The notes: generated by a model from the letters alone, not told the origin. Numbered from the stretch's first letter, positions 48,855 through 57,906 are shown. The stretch: DNA of 64,000 nucleotides from Falsiroseomonas tokyonensis (GCF_019024325.1 NZ_JAFNJS010000004.1:496001-560000), one strand, 5' to 3'. A program made the numbers and translations.

Positions 48855-49906
48855 CACAGGTCGATATCGCGGGCCTGACCAAGCGCTATGGCGGCACGCT
48901 GGCGCTGGATGGCGTGGCCCTGCAGGCACGGGACGGGGAGCTGGTGTCGCTCCTCGGCCCCTCCGGCTGCGGCAAGACCACCACGCTGCGCTGCATCGCC
49001 GGATTCCTGACGCCGGATGGCGGGGAGATCCGCGTCGATGGCCAGGACATCGTGGCGCTGCCGCCGCAGAAGCGGGATTTCGGCGTGGTCTTCCAGAACT
49101 ACGCGCTGTTCCCGCATCTCACCGTCTTCCAGAACGTCGCCTATGGGCTGCAGGTGCGGCGCATCGCACCGGCCGAGCAGCAGAAGCGGGTGGCGGAGGC
49201 GCTGGCGCTGGTGCGGCTGACGGGGCTCGAATCCCGCCTGCCGCGCGCATTGTCCGGCGGCCAGCAGCAGCGCGTGGCGCTGGCCCGCGCGCTGGTGATC
49301 CGCCCGCGCCTGCTGCTGCTGGACGAGCCGCTGGCCAATCTGGACGCCCGGCTGCGCGACGAGGTGCGCTGGCTGATCCGCGAGGTGCAGCAGCAGGCCG
49401 GCATCACCGCCTTCTACGTCACCCACGACCAGGCGGAGGCCATGGCGCTGTCCGACCGCGTCGCCGTGATGAAGGGCGGCCGCGTGGTGCAGTTCGCCAC
49501 GCCGCGCGAGATCTACCAGCGCCCGGCCGAGGCCTATGTCGCGCGCTTCACCGGCGAGGCGAATATGCTGCCGGCCCGCCCGGCGCAGCGCCTGGCCGAG
49601 GGCCTCTGGCGCGTGGCGATCGGCGAGACGGTGCTGGAGGTGCCGGGCGCGACCACGCTGGCCGAGGGCGCCTCCGCCCTGCTGATGCTGCGGCCGGAGG
49701 CGCTGTCCCTGGCGCCCACCGGCGTGCCGGCGCGTGTGTTGGCGGCGGCCTTCCTCGGCGCCTCCCAGCAATGCGACGTGGCCCTGGCGGATGGCACGCG
49801 GCTGCGGCTGCAGGCCTCGCCCCATCTCGCCGTCGCGCCGGGGGATGCGGTGCATCTGGCGGTGGATGCGGCGCATGCCTGGCTGATGCCGGATATCGCG
49901 CCGTGA
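48851..49906 (+). CDS. Polyamine-type ABC transporter ATPase (PotA-like)
   Basis: A 351-residue ATPase starting at TTG, which overlaps the receptor stop (TTGA). Walker A GPSGCGKTT, Q-loop VVFQNYALFPHLTVFQNV, signature LSGGQQQR, Walker B LLLLDEPLANLDA and switch His in VTHDQAEA are all intact, followed by a TOBE domain after residue 240. Compare with the degenerate orphan relative at 19552. It energises the two permeases encoded next. Confidence 0.93.
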   Translation: MTQVDIAGLTKRYGGTLALDGVALQARDGELVSLLGPSGCGKTTTLRCIAGFLTPDGGEIRVDGQDIVALPPQKRDFGVVFQNYALFPHLTVFQNVAYGLQVRRIAPAEQQKRVAEALALVRLTGLESRLPRALSGGQQQRVALARALVIRPRLLLLDEPLANLDARLRDEVRWLIREVQQQAGITAFYVTHDQAEAMALSDRVAVMKGGRVVQFATPREIYQRPAEAYVARFTGEANMLPARPAQRLAEGLWRVAIGETVLEVPGATTLAEGASALLMLRPEALSLAPTGVPARVLAAAFLGASQQCDVALADGTRLRLQASPHLAVAPGDAVHLAVDAAHAWLMPDIAP

Positions 49907-50748
49907 AGACACGCCTGCTGCTCGGCCTGCCGGCGGTGGCGCTGCTGCTGCTGTTCTTCGTGCTGCCCTATGTCGAGATGGTGGCAATGAGTTTTCGTGC
50001 GCCGGCCAGCGGCCTGCCTTTCGGCGAGGGCCATACGCTGCTGCACTACCAGCGGGCGCTGGGCGATACGCTCTATCTCGGCGCGCTGGGCCGCAGCCTG
50101 CTGATGGGCGGCGTAGTGACGCTGCTGTGTCTGCTGCTCTCCTTCCCGCTGGCGCTGCACCTGTCCCGCACCCAGGGGCGCTGGCATGTGGTCTTCTTCG
50201 CCTGCATCGTCTCGCCGCTGCTGATCGGCGTGCTGGTGCGCAATTTCGGCTGGATGCTGCTGCTGACGGTGGATGGCCCGGCCAATCGCTGGCTGCTGGC
50301 CGCCGGCCTCATCGAGCGTCCGCTGCGCGTGCTCTTCACGCCGGGGCTGGTGGTGCTGGCGCTGGTGCATGTCTTCACGCCCTTCATGGTGCTGCCCATC
50401 GCCACCGCGCTGCGCAATATCAGCCCGGCGCTGCGCGAAGCCTCCACCTCGCTCGGAGCCGGCCGCTTCGAGACCTTCTGGCGCGTCACGCTGCCGCTGG
50501 CCTTCCCGGGCGTGCAGGCGGGGGTGGTGCTGGTCTTCGTGCTCTCGGTCGCCGCCTATGTCACGCCGGCGCTGCTCGGCGGGCAGGGCGTGGCGCTGAT
50601 GCCGGCCATCGTGGTGCGGGAGCTGATCGGCTCCTTCGCCTGGCCCTTCGGCGCGGCGCTGGCGGTGGTGATGGCGGTGGCGACGCTGTCCGTCGTCGCG
50701 GTCTTCACCCTGCTGACGCAGGGCCTGGCGGAGCGCACCCGGGCATGA
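49903..50748 (+). CDS. Polyamine-type ABC transporter permease (PotB-like)
   Basis: A 281-residue permease from GTG at 49903 (GTGA overlap). First helix LLGLPAVALLLLFFVLPYV, then ALGRSLLMGGVVTLLCLLLSFPLAL; the EAA loop is ALREASTSLGAGRFETFWRVTLPLAFPG. Standard length and topology (about six helices). Confidence 0.92.
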   Translation: MKTRLLLGLPAVALLLLFFVLPYVEMVAMSFRAPASGLPFGEGHTLLHYQRALGDTLYLGALGRSLLMGGVVTLLCLLLSFPLALHLSRTQGRWHVVFFACIVSPLLIGVLVRNFGWMLLLTVDGPANRWLLAAGLIERPLRVLFTPGLVVLALVHVFTPFMVLPIATALRNISPALREASTSLGAGRFETFWRVTLPLAFPGVQAGVVLVFVLSVAAYVTPALLGGQGVALMPAIVVRELIGSFAWPFGAALAVVMAVATLSVVAVFTLLTQGLAERTRA

Positions 50749-51530
50749 CCGCCTTTCTGCGCAGCCTCTCGGCCATCGGCCTCGGCCTGATCTACGCTTT
50801 CCTGCTGCTGCCGCTGGTCGCGGTGGTCGGCGCCTCCCTCACGGCGGGGGAGATGATGCGCCTGCCGCCGCAGGGGCTTTCGCTCAAATGGTTCGGCCGC
50901 TTCCTGGGCAGCGAGACCTTCCGGGAGGCTCTGGCCCTGTCGCTGCAGGTGGCGGGCACCACCGTGCTGGTGGTGGTCACGGTCGCGACGTTGGCCGCGC
51001 TCTGCCACCGCGCGCTGACGCGCCGGCTGGGTGCCGCTTTCCGCGTGGCCATGCTGCTGCCCCTGCTGCTGCCGGAGCTGCTGACCGCCATCGGCCTGCT
51101 GTTCTTCCTGAACCATCTGGGCCTGGGCAAGACGCTGCCCGGGCTGCAGATCGGCCATGTGGTGATCGCCTTCCCCTTCGCCTTCCTGGCCATCGTCGCG
51201 GCGCTGGAGCAGGTGGACCCGGCGCTGGAGGAAGCCTCCGCCTCGCTCGGCGCCTCGGGCTTCGAGACCTTCCGCCGGGTCGTGCTGCCGCTGGTGAAGT
51301 CGGGGATGCTGACGGGCGGGCTCTTCGCCTTCATCGTCTCCTTCGACATGTTCACCATCTCGCTGCTGCTGAAGCCGATCGGCGGCAATACCCTGCCCTT
51401 GGCGCTCTTCGACTTCCTCACCTACGATTTCGACCCGACGGCGGCGGCAGCCGCCACGCTTTCCGTCATCTTCGCCTTCTGCGGCGTGGTGCTGATCGAG
51501 CGCCTGGTGGGGCTGCGTCGGGCCTTTTGA
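50745..51530 (+). CDS. Polyamine-type ABC transporter permease (PotC-like)
   Basis: A 261-residue permease, coupled by ATGA to the PotB-like gene. First helix IGLGLIYAFLLLPLVAVVGASL, a WFGRFL segment typical of PotC, and EAA loop ALEEASASLGASGFETFRRVVLPLVKSG. It ends the sigma-54-driven operon, 4 bases from a convergent gene. Confidence 0.92.
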   Translation: MTAFLRSLSAIGLGLIYAFLLLPLVAVVGASLTAGEMMRLPPQGLSLKWFGRFLGSETFREALALSLQVAGTTVLVVVTVATLAALCHRALTRRLGAAFRVAMLLPLLLPELLTAIGLLFFLNHLGLGKTLPGLQIGHVVIAFPFAFLAIVAALEQVDPALEEASASLGASGFETFRRVVLPLVKSGMLTGGLFAFIVSFDMFTISLLLKPIGGNTLPLALFDFLTYDFDPTAAAAATLSVIFAFCGVVLIERLVGLRRAF

Positions 51531-51534
51531 GGCG

Positions 51535-51846
51535 CTATGCGGCCGGGCTCAGCACATGGATGACGCGGCTCGCCACCATGTCCCGCACCTTGGCGCCATA
51601 GGCCTTCATATGCGGCGCGGCGCCATGGGCGGCGAGCGTCGCGGCGCTGGACCACTTCTCCACCACGACAAAACTGTCCGGGCCGAGCGGCGTCTGGATG
51701 GCGCCGATGCCCTCCGCATCGATGGTGGGGCCGTATTCGAGGCAGCCCTCCTCCGCCAGCACGGCGGGGATATTGGCGCGCATCTCGGCCAGCACGGCCT
51801 CCCGCATCCCGGGCTTGGTGGTGATGAAGGCGAGCACATGGATCAT
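51535..51846 (-). CDS. ABM-fold (YgiN-like) putative monooxygenase
   Basis: A 103-residue antibiotic-biosynthesis-monooxygenase fold protein: MIHVLAFITTKPG, the EEGCLEYGPTID block and VVVEKWSSAATLAAHGAAPHMKAY, which gives the conserved W and AH.xxPH pattern. Cofactor-free quinol monooxygenases and degradative helpers have this fold. It lies 52 bases after the GntR regulator stop on the same strand and may be co-transcribed with it; divergent from that regulator lies the aromatic cleavage operon, to which it could contribute. Confidence 0.85.
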   Translation of the reverse strand: MIHVLAFITTKPGMREAVLAEMRANIPAVLAEEGCLEYGPTIDAEGIGAIQTPLGPDSFVVVEKWSSAATLAAHGAAPHMKAYGAKVRDMVASRVIHVLSPAA

Positions 51847-51898
51847 TCGGGCGTTTCCTCTCCGGTCCCGGCAGCCTCGGCCGTGGGCGGGGGCGCCG

Positions 51899-52573
51899 TC
51901 AACCGGGCGGGAAGACCGCCGCATCCTCCAGGATGATTTCCGCCGTCCGCGTGTAATGCGCGGTCAGCAGCGCCACCGCGCGGTCCGCATCCCGCTTCAG
52001 CACCGCATCCAGGATCGCCTGGTGCTCCGCCTCCACATCCCGGCGCGGAAAGGCGCGGCGGGCGGCGAGCTTGCGGTAGCGCTGGTGGCGGTCGGTCAGC
52101 TGGTCGCAGAAGCCGATGAGCCAGGAGGAGCCGCAGCCGCCCACCAGCAGGCGATGGAAGTCGCGGTGCCGTGCCTCCCAGGTCGCATCCTCGGCCGCGG
52201 CCTCGCCATCCGGGCCACGCGGCGTGCGGGCCAGGCGGTGGCCGGCGACCAGCAGGCGCTCCTCCCATTCCACCGTGGCGGCGGCCATGGATTCGCGCAG
52301 GCCGCGCTCCTCCAGCCAGCAGCGCGTTTTTGTCAGTTCCAGCAGCTCGGCGGCGCTGATGCCGGGGACGGTGAAGCCGCGCTGGTCGGTGCACAGCACC
52401 AGGCCATCGGCGCTCAGGCGATTCAGCGCCTCCCGCAAGGGCGTCTGGCCGATCTGGTAGCTCTCCATCATCGCCTTGATCTGCAGCCGCCGCCCGGGCG
52501 CCAGGCGGCCGGCCAGGATATCGGCGCGGATGCGCTCGAAGACGGAGGAGGCGTGGGTGGCGGGGCTGCTCAT
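51899..52573 (-). CDS. GntR family transcriptional regulator (FadR/FCD group)
   Basis: A 224-residue regulator. The N-terminal winged helix reads VFERIRADILAGRLAPGRRLQIKAMMESYQIGQTPLREALNRLSADGLV with the GntR-specific PLREAL. The C-terminal FCD domain carries the His/Asp metal-ligand pattern (RHRDFHRLL, EHQAIL, and LLTAHYTRT). It is divergent from the aromatic ring-cleavage operon by 106 bases and should control it in response to an acid intermediate. Confidence 0.92.
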   Translation of the reverse strand: MSSPATHASSVFERIRADILAGRLAPGRRLQIKAMMESYQIGQTPLREALNRLSADGLVLCTDQRGFTVPGISAAELLELTKTRCWLEERGLRESMAAATVEWEERLLVAGHRLARTPRGPDGEAAAEDATWEARHRDFHRLLVGGCGSSWLIGFCDQLTDRHQRYRKLAARRAFPRRDVEAEHQAILDAVLKRDADRAVALLTAHYTRTAEIILEDAAVFPPG

Positions 52574-52584
52574 GGCGGGACCAG

Positions 52585-52622
52585 ATATACACAGGGATCG
52601 GCCGCCCGCAAAATATATACAT
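52585..52622. promoter_or_regulatory. Candidate GntR operator repeats
   Basis: ATATACAC at 52585-52592 and ATATACAT at 52615-52622 are direct repeats 30 bases apart (about three helical turns), in an AT-rich island unlike the surrounding GC-rich DNA. They lie between the divergent gntR-type gene and the cleavage operon. GntR/FCD sites often contain GTAT/ATAC steps, which fits, but no perfect palindrome is seen. Confidence 0.4.
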
Positions 52623-52679
52623 TCCCCTTTACAGCTGCCCGCTTATCCATCATCCATGGGCCAGACGCGAGGAAACACC

Positions 52680-53678
52680 ATGGCCCAACCGGCCGGCCCC
52701 ATCGATATCCACGCCCATGTGGTGCCCGGCGCCTTCCCGGCGCGCGACCTGCCCGGCTGGCCGAGCATGGCGCCCGCGGAAGGCGGCCAGCGGCATGTGA
52801 TGATCGACGGCAAGCCGTACCGCACCGTCGCCGCGCGCTGCTGGGACGTGGCACTGCGGCTGGCTGATCTGGATGCCAAGGGCCTGGCGCGGCAGGCGAT
52901 CTCGCCCATGCCGGAACTGTTCTCGTACTGGATGCCGGCCGAGGCCGCGGTGCCGCTGCTGCGCCATGTGAACGACTGCACGGCGGAGATGGTCGCGGCC
53001 TCCGGCGGCCGCCTCATCGGCCTCGCCGCCCTGCCCATGCAGGACCTGGACGCGGCATTGACGGAGATGCGGCGGGCGAAGGAGGAGCTGGGCTTCGCCG
53101 GCGTCGAGATCGGCAGCAACATCAACGGCACGGTGATCGGCGACGCCGCGCTGCGGCCCTTCTTCGCCGCCGCCGAGCAGCTCGGCATGGCCGTGCTGGT
53201 GCATCCGGTGCGGCCCGCGGGCATGGACCGGCTGGTGGGCCCCAAGAACCTGCAGCAGGCTCTGGGCTATCCGAGCGAGATCGGCCTGGCCGCGGCTTCC
53301 GTCATCACCTCCAACCTCATGCTGCGCCACCCGGCGCTGCGGCTCTGCTTCAGCCATGGCGGCGGCACGCTGGCCAGCCTGCTGCCGCGGCTGGAACAGG
53401 CCTGGCACACCTTTCCCGCCCTGCGCGACAGCATCGAGGAAGCGCCGAGCGCGCAGGCGCGGCGCTTCTTCGTCGATGCGCTGGTCTTCGACGCGCCGAT
53501 GCTGCGCCACCTGCTGGGCGTGATGGGGCCCGAGCGACTTCTGCTCGGCACCGACGACCCCTTCGCCTTCCGCGAGAACGATCCCGTCGGCCGCATCGCC
53601 GAAGTGCTGGAACCCGGCACGGCGCGCGAGGCGGTGCTGCGGGACAATGCATTGAGCTTCCTGGGACTGCCGGCATGA
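52680..53678 (+). CDS. ACMSD-type amidohydrolase/decarboxylase
   Basis: A 332-residue Amidohydrolase_2 protein. Metal ligands are expected from DIHAHVV at the N-terminus (HxH), LVHPVRP near 180, CFSHGGG near 225 and the Asp in LLGTDDPF near 288. Close families decarboxylate aminocarboxymuconate semialdehyde or hydroxybenzoates, or hydrolyse ring-fission products. The chosen ATG has GAGGAAA just upstream; an in-frame ATG eight codons earlier is possible. It heads the five-gene ring-cleavage operon and overlaps the extradiol dioxygenase gene by 4 bases. Confidence 0.88.
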   Translation: MAQPAGPIDIHAHVVPGAFPARDLPGWPSMAPAEGGQRHVMIDGKPYRTVAARCWDVALRLADLDAKGLARQAISPMPELFSYWMPAEAAVPLLRHVNDCTAEMVAASGGRLIGLAALPMQDLDAALTEMRRAKEELGFAGVEIGSNINGTVIGDAALRPFFAAAEQLGMAVLVHPVRPAGMDRLVGPKNLQQALGYPSEIGLAAASVITSNLMLRHPALRLCFSHGGGTLASLLPRLEQAWHTFPALRDSIEEAPSAQARRFFVDALVFDAPMLRHLLGVMGPERLLLGTDDPFAFRENDPVGRIAEVLEPGTAREAVLRDNALSFLGLPA

Positions 53679-54571
53679 CACGCTTCCCCCTCACCGCGCT
53701 GCGCAGCGTCGATCTGCTGGTGCCGGACCTCGCTGTGGCCGAGCGATTCTACACCGCGACCTGGGGCCTGACGGTCGTGGCGCGCGAGCCTTCCTCGCTG
53801 TGGCTGCGCGCCACCGGGGCGGATCACCATGTGCTGGCGCTGCATGCGGCGCCGCAGCCGGCCATCCGCAGCGTGACCTTCCGGGCGGCGGACGCCGATG
53901 CGCTGCACCGCGTGCTGGCCAGCGCCCAGGCGGCGGGCGCCTCGCTGCTGGCGCCGCCCGCGCCCCTCGCCGAGCCCGCCGGCGGCTTCGGCGCCACGCT
54001 GCGCGACCCCTTCGGCTCCCTGTTCCGCCTCGTCGTCGATGACGAGCGGCGTGCAGCGGATGCGGCTTCGCCGGACCGGCCGGAGCGGCTGGCGCATGTC
54101 AACCTGAACTGCGCCGATGTCGATGCCACCGCACGCTTCTTCGAATCCGGCCTCGGCTTCCAGCTCACCGACCGTTCGAAACTCATGGCCTTCGAACGCT
54201 GCAACAGCGACCACCACGCGGTGGTGCTGGCAGAGGCCCCGCATGACGGGCTGAACCATGTCGCCTTCCAGATGGCGGGGTGGGAGGCGGTGATGCGCGG
54301 CGCCGGCCGCGTGATCGATGGCGGCCATCCCATGGCCTGGGGTCCCGGGCGCCACGGGCCGGGCGACAACGTCTTTGCCTATTTCATCGACCCCTTCGGC
54401 ATCGTGGTGGAATACACGGCGGAGGTGCAGCAGGTGGATGACAGCCACGTGGTGCGCGGCCCCAGCGAATGGGTCTGGCCGCCCGGCCGCACGGACCAAT
54501 GGGGCATCGCGCCGCCGAAGCCGGAGGCCACGAAGCGCGCCCAGCTCGCCATCCGGTTCGCCGCGCCATGA
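53675..54571 (+). CDS. Extradiol (VOC-fold) ring-cleavage dioxygenase
   Basis: A 298-residue two-domain VOC protein of the 2,3-dihydroxybiphenyl/catechol dioxygenase type. The catalytic C-terminal half keeps the facial triad H141 (LAHVNLNC), H195 (LNHVAFQM) and E246 (VVEYTAE), while the N-terminal half (LRSVDLLVPDLAVAERFY) lacks it, as normal. It should cleave a catechol next to the hydroxyls using Fe(II) or Mn(II). A FAD hydroxylase and FAH hydrolase follow with 4-base overlaps, giving hydroxylation, cleavage and hydrolysis steps in one unit. Confidence 0.9.
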   Translation: MTRFPLTALRSVDLLVPDLAVAERFYTATWGLTVVAREPSSLWLRATGADHHVLALHAAPQPAIRSVTFRAADADALHRVLASAQAAGASLLAPPAPLAEPAGGFGATLRDPFGSLFRLVVDDERRAADAASPDRPERLAHVNLNCADVDATARFFESGLGFQLTDRSKLMAFERCNSDHHAVVLAEAPHDGLNHVAFQMAGWEAVMRGAGRVIDGGHPMAWGPGRHGPGDNVFAYFIDPFGIVVEYTAEVQQVDDSHVVRGPSEWVWPPGRTDQWGIAPPKPEATKRAQLAIRFAAP

Positions 54572-56064
54572 GCACGGATTATGATGTGGTGGTGGCAGGC
54601 TTCGGCCCCTCGGGCGCCGTCGCCACCGCGCTGCTCGGCCAGGCCGGCTTCCGCACGCTCGCCATCGATCGCAGCGCGGAGATCTATCCGAAGCCGCGCG
54701 CCATCGCGATCGACCACGAGATCCTTCGCCTGTTCGACAATATGGGCATCGCGGAGCAGGTGCTGCCGCATACCGCGCCCTTCCCCGCCTCCGAGCATTT
54801 TGGCGTCGACGGCCAGCTAATCCGCCGCATCGATATGGTGCCGCCGCCCTATCCGCTCGGCTACACGCCCACCATGGTCTTCACCCAGCCGCCGGTGGAG
54901 GCGGTGCTGCGCGCCCATGCCGCGGCGCAGCCGGGCGTGACGGTGGAACTGGGCACGGAGCTTGTGGGCATCGCGCAGGATGCAGAGCGCGCAACGCTGA
55001 CGCTGCGCAGCGCCGCGGGCACGCGGGCCGTCACCGTGCGGACGGTCATCGCCTGCGACGGCGCCTCCTCCTTCACCCGCCAGGCGCTCGGCATCGGCTT
55101 CACCGATCTCGTCTTCGACGAGCCCTGGCTGGTAGTGGATATGCTGGTGGGGGAGGAGGCGCTGGCCCGCCTGCCCGCCACCGCCGCGCAGCATTGCGAC
55201 CCGGCGCGCCCCATCACCGCCATTGTCGGCCCCGGCAACCATCGCCGCTGGGAGATCATGCTGCTGCCCGGCGAGGATCCGGCGCGGATGCAGACCGAGC
55301 CCGAGGTCTGGCGCCTGCTCTCCCGCTGGGTGAAGCCGGGGGAGGCGACGCTCTGGCGCGCCGCCAGCTACCGCTTCCACGCGCTGGTGGCGGAACGCTG
55401 GCGCCAGGGCCGCATCTTCCTGGCCGGCGATGCCGCGCACCAGCAGCCGCCCTTCATCGGCCAGGGCATGTGCCAGGGTCTGCGGGACGTTTCCAATCTT
55501 CTCTGGAAATTGTCCGCGGTGCGCGACGGCGCGCCGGATGCGCTGCTCGACAGCTACGAGGTGGAGCGCGCGGAACATGTCCGAACGCTGACCGCGCGCA
55601 TCAAGGCGATCGGCCGGCAGATCTGCGAGCGTGATCCCGCCGCCGCCCGCGCGCGCGATGCCGCGCTGCTGGCGCAGGGCGGCGGCCGCGCGCCGGTGGT
55701 GACGCGGCAGGAAATCGTGCCGCCGCTGGCCGGTGGATTTTTGGCGACACCCGCGCATCCCGCCCAGGGCACGCTGTTTCCGCAGCCACGCCTGCGCCAG
55801 GGGAAGGACTGGGTGCTGATGGACCGCATCCTCGGCCATGGCTGGCGCCTGGTGCTGGGCGCCAAGACGCCGCGCATCACAGCACCCTTCGCCACCCTGC
55901 ATCTCGACGATGTCGAGGAACAGGACGGCCTGCTCGCCGCCTGGTTCTCGCGCCATGCCGTGCAGGCCGCGATCGTCCGGCCTGACCACTATGTCTATGG
56001 CGTCGCCGCGGATGCCGCGTCGCTGGAACACATGCTGCAAGCGCTTCAAGGGGAATACGCATGA
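54568..56064 (+). CDS. FAD-dependent aromatic hydroxylase (MhpA-like)
   Basis: A 498-residue class A flavin monooxygenase. The FAD fold starts at VVVAGFGPSGAVATALL; the DG motif is ACDGASSFTRQALG, the GD motif is IFLAGDAAHQQPPFIGQGMCQGLRD, and a thioredoxin-like C-terminal domain follows. Its resemblance to the 3-(3-hydroxyphenyl)propionate hydroxylase group suggests ring hydroxylation of a phenolic acid to the catechol cleaved by the upstream enzyme. ATGA overlaps on both sides. Confidence 0.9.
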   Translation: MSTDYDVVVAGFGPSGAVATALLGQAGFRTLAIDRSAEIYPKPRAIAIDHEILRLFDNMGIAEQVLPHTAPFPASEHFGVDGQLIRRIDMVPPPYPLGYTPTMVFTQPPVEAVLRAHAAAQPGVTVELGTELVGIAQDAERATLTLRSAAGTRAVTVRTVIACDGASSFTRQALGIGFTDLVFDEPWLVVDMLVGEEALARLPATAAQHCDPARPITAIVGPGNHRRWEIMLLPGEDPARMQTEPEVWRLLSRWVKPGEATLWRAASYRFHALVAERWRQGRIFLAGDAAHQQPPFIGQGMCQGLRDVSNLLWKLSAVRDGAPDALLDSYEVERAEHVRTLTARIKAIGRQICERDPAAARARDAALLAQGGGRAPVVTRQEIVPPLAGGFLATPAHPAQGTLFPQPRLRQGKDWVLMDRILGHGWRLVLGAKTPRITAPFATLHLDDVEEQDGLLAAWFSRHAVQAAIVRPDHYVYGVAADAASLEHMLQALQGEYA

Positions 56065-56900
56065 AACTCGCAAGCTTCTCTCATGCCGGCACGGCGACAT
56101 GGGGCCTGGTCGGCGACGGCTTCGTCACCGAGGCCGGCACGCTGCGCGCCCGCTTCCCAGACCTGAAGTCGCTGATCGCCGCCGGCGCCGTGGCACAGGC
56201 CGCGCAGGCCGATGGCGCGCGCATTCCCTTCGCGGAGATCACCTGGCTGCCGGTGATCCCGAACCCCGACAAGATCCTCTGCATCGGCCTGAACTACGAG
56301 ACCCATCGCAAGGAGACGGGACGCTCCGAGGTCGAGAATCCCACCGTCTTCACGCGCTTCCCGAACAGCCAGACCGGCCATCTCGCCCCGCTGCTGCGCC
56401 CGAAGGTCTCGACGGATTTCGACTTCGAGGGCGAGCTGGCCGTCATCATCGGCACCTCCTGCCGCCACGTTTCCCGGGATGACGCCTTCGCACAGGTCGC
56501 AGGCTATGCCTGCTACAATGACGGCAGCGTGCGCGACTGGCAGCGCCACACGCATCAGTTCACGCCGGGCAAGAATTTCCCGGAGACCGGCCCCTTCGGC
56601 CCCTGGATGGTGACGCCGGACGAGGTCGGCGCGCTCGATGACCTGCGCCTGCAGACTCGGGTGAACGGCCAGGTGGTGCAGGATGCGCGGCTCGGCCAGA
56701 TGATCTTCGATATCCCGCGCCAGATCGAATACTGCTCCACCTTCACGCGGCTGGAGCCGGGCGATGTCATCGCCACCGGCACGCCGGGCGGTGTCGGCGC
56801 CAAGCGCACGCCGCCGCTGTGGCTGAAGCCCGGCGATGTGGTGGAGGTGGAGATCGACCGCGTCGGCCTGCTGCGCAACCCGGTCGCCGACGAAAGCTGA
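56061..56900 (+). CDS. Fumarylacetoacetate hydrolase family protein
   Basis: A 279-residue FAH-fold enzyme. The metal and substrate site is visible as ILCIGLNYETHRKETG, DFEGELAVIIG (the paired Glu), AGYACYNDGSVRDWQ and ATGTPGGVGAKR. Members hydrolyse or decarboxylate diketoacids from ring cleavage. It overlaps the hydroxylase gene by 4 bases and precedes the receptor by 28, completing a lower-pathway step. Confidence 0.92.
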   Translation: MKLASFSHAGTATWGLVGDGFVTEAGTLRARFPDLKSLIAAGAVAQAAQADGARIPFAEITWLPVIPNPDKILCIGLNYETHRKETGRSEVENPTVFTRFPNSQTGHLAPLLRPKVSTDFDFEGELAVIIGTSCRHVSRDDAFAQVAGYACYNDGSVRDWQRHTHQFTPGKNFPETGPFGPWMVTPDEVGALDDLRLQTRVNGQVVQDARLGQMIFDIPRQIEYCSTFTRLEPGDVIATGTPGGVGAKRTPPLWLKPGDVVEVEIDRVGLLRNPVADES

Positions 56901-56928
56901 GACGAGCCAAGCCAGGGAGGAAACAACA

Positions 56929-57906
56929 ATGAACAACATCAGCCGCCGCGGGCTTTTGGCGGGCGCCACCGCGCTGCTCGCGGCCCCCGCACTCGGACAA
57001 GCGCCGGAGTGGCCGCGCCGCCCCATGCGCATCATCGTGCCGCAGCCGCCGGGCGGGAACCTGGACATTTTGGTCCGCGCGGTGGCGGAGGGGCTGCGCC
57101 AGGATCTCGGCCAGCCCGTGATCGTGGAGAATCGCCCCGGCGGCAACAGCGTCATCGGCCTGGAAGCCTGCGCCCTGGCCGCGCCCGATGGCACCACCTT
57201 CTGCGCGGTGAACATCGAATCCATGGCGACCATGCCGCATGCGGAGCCGGAGCTGTTTGCCCGCTTCGCCTCGCTGCTGCCGGTGACGCAACTCGCCTCC
57301 GCCCCCAGCGTGCTGGTCGGCAGCCCGGAAGTGCCGCAAGGCGACCTGCGCGCCTTCATCGCCTGGGCGAAGGGCCAGCGCGAGATCAACTACGGCTCCT
57401 CCGGCGTCGGCTCCGCGCAGCAACTGCTCTTCGAATGGCTGAAGGCGAAGGAGGGTTTCGCCATGGAGCACGTGCCCTTCCGCGGCATCGGCGACGCCTT
57501 CCGCGAATTGGTCGCCGGCCGCGTGCAGGCCAGCTACGGCGCCATGGCACTGTCCATGCCGCTGATCCGCGGCGGGCGCATCCGGCCGCTGGCGGTGCTG
57601 GGATCGCGACGGCTGGCGGAGCTGCCGGACACGCCCTCGATGGCCGAGCTCGGCTTCAACTTCCCCTATGGCGGCGCCTGGTGGGGCCTGGCCGCGCCCG
57701 GCGCGCTGCCGCCCGCGATCGCGGAGGCGATGGCCGCCGCGGTGCGCCGCGTGGTGACCAACGAGGAATTCGTGGGCCGCGCCCTGGCGCCGAACTTCTT
57801 CAACGGCATCGGCAACACCCTCGCCGAATTCGCCGCCATCATCGCGCGGGAACGCGCGGCGGGCGCGGAGCTGGTGCGGCTCGCCGGCGTAGGCCCTTCC
57901 CGCTAG
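56929..57906 (+). CDS. Bug-family receptor of the ring-cleavage operon
   Basis: A 325-residue Bug receptor with a Tat-like signal (ISRRGLLAGATALLAAPALGQ), WPRRPMRIIVPQPPGGNLDILVR, VENRPGGNSVIG and VPFRGIGDAFRELVAGRV. A strong GGGAGG ribosome site lies 9 bases before the ATG. Unlike most Bug proteins the first loop has QPPGGNLD rather than FPPGGxxD. No membrane partners are nearby. It presumably binds the aromatic acid degraded by this operon. The stop overlaps the convergent SDR gene by 4 bases. Confidence 0.92.
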   Translation: MNNISRRGLLAGATALLAAPALGQAPEWPRRPMRIIVPQPPGGNLDILVRAVAEGLRQDLGQPVIVENRPGGNSVIGLEACALAAPDGTTFCAVNIESMATMPHAEPELFARFASLLPVTQLASAPSVLVGSPEVPQGDLRAFIAWAKGQREINYGSSGVGSAQQLLFEWLKAKEGFAMEHVPFRGIGDAFRELVAGRVQASYGAMALSMPLIRGGRIRPLAVLGSRRLAELPDTPSMAELGFNFPYGGAWWGLAAPGALPPAIAEAMAAAVRRVVTNEEFVGRALAPNFFNGIGNTLAEFAAIIARERAAGAELVRLAGVGPSR

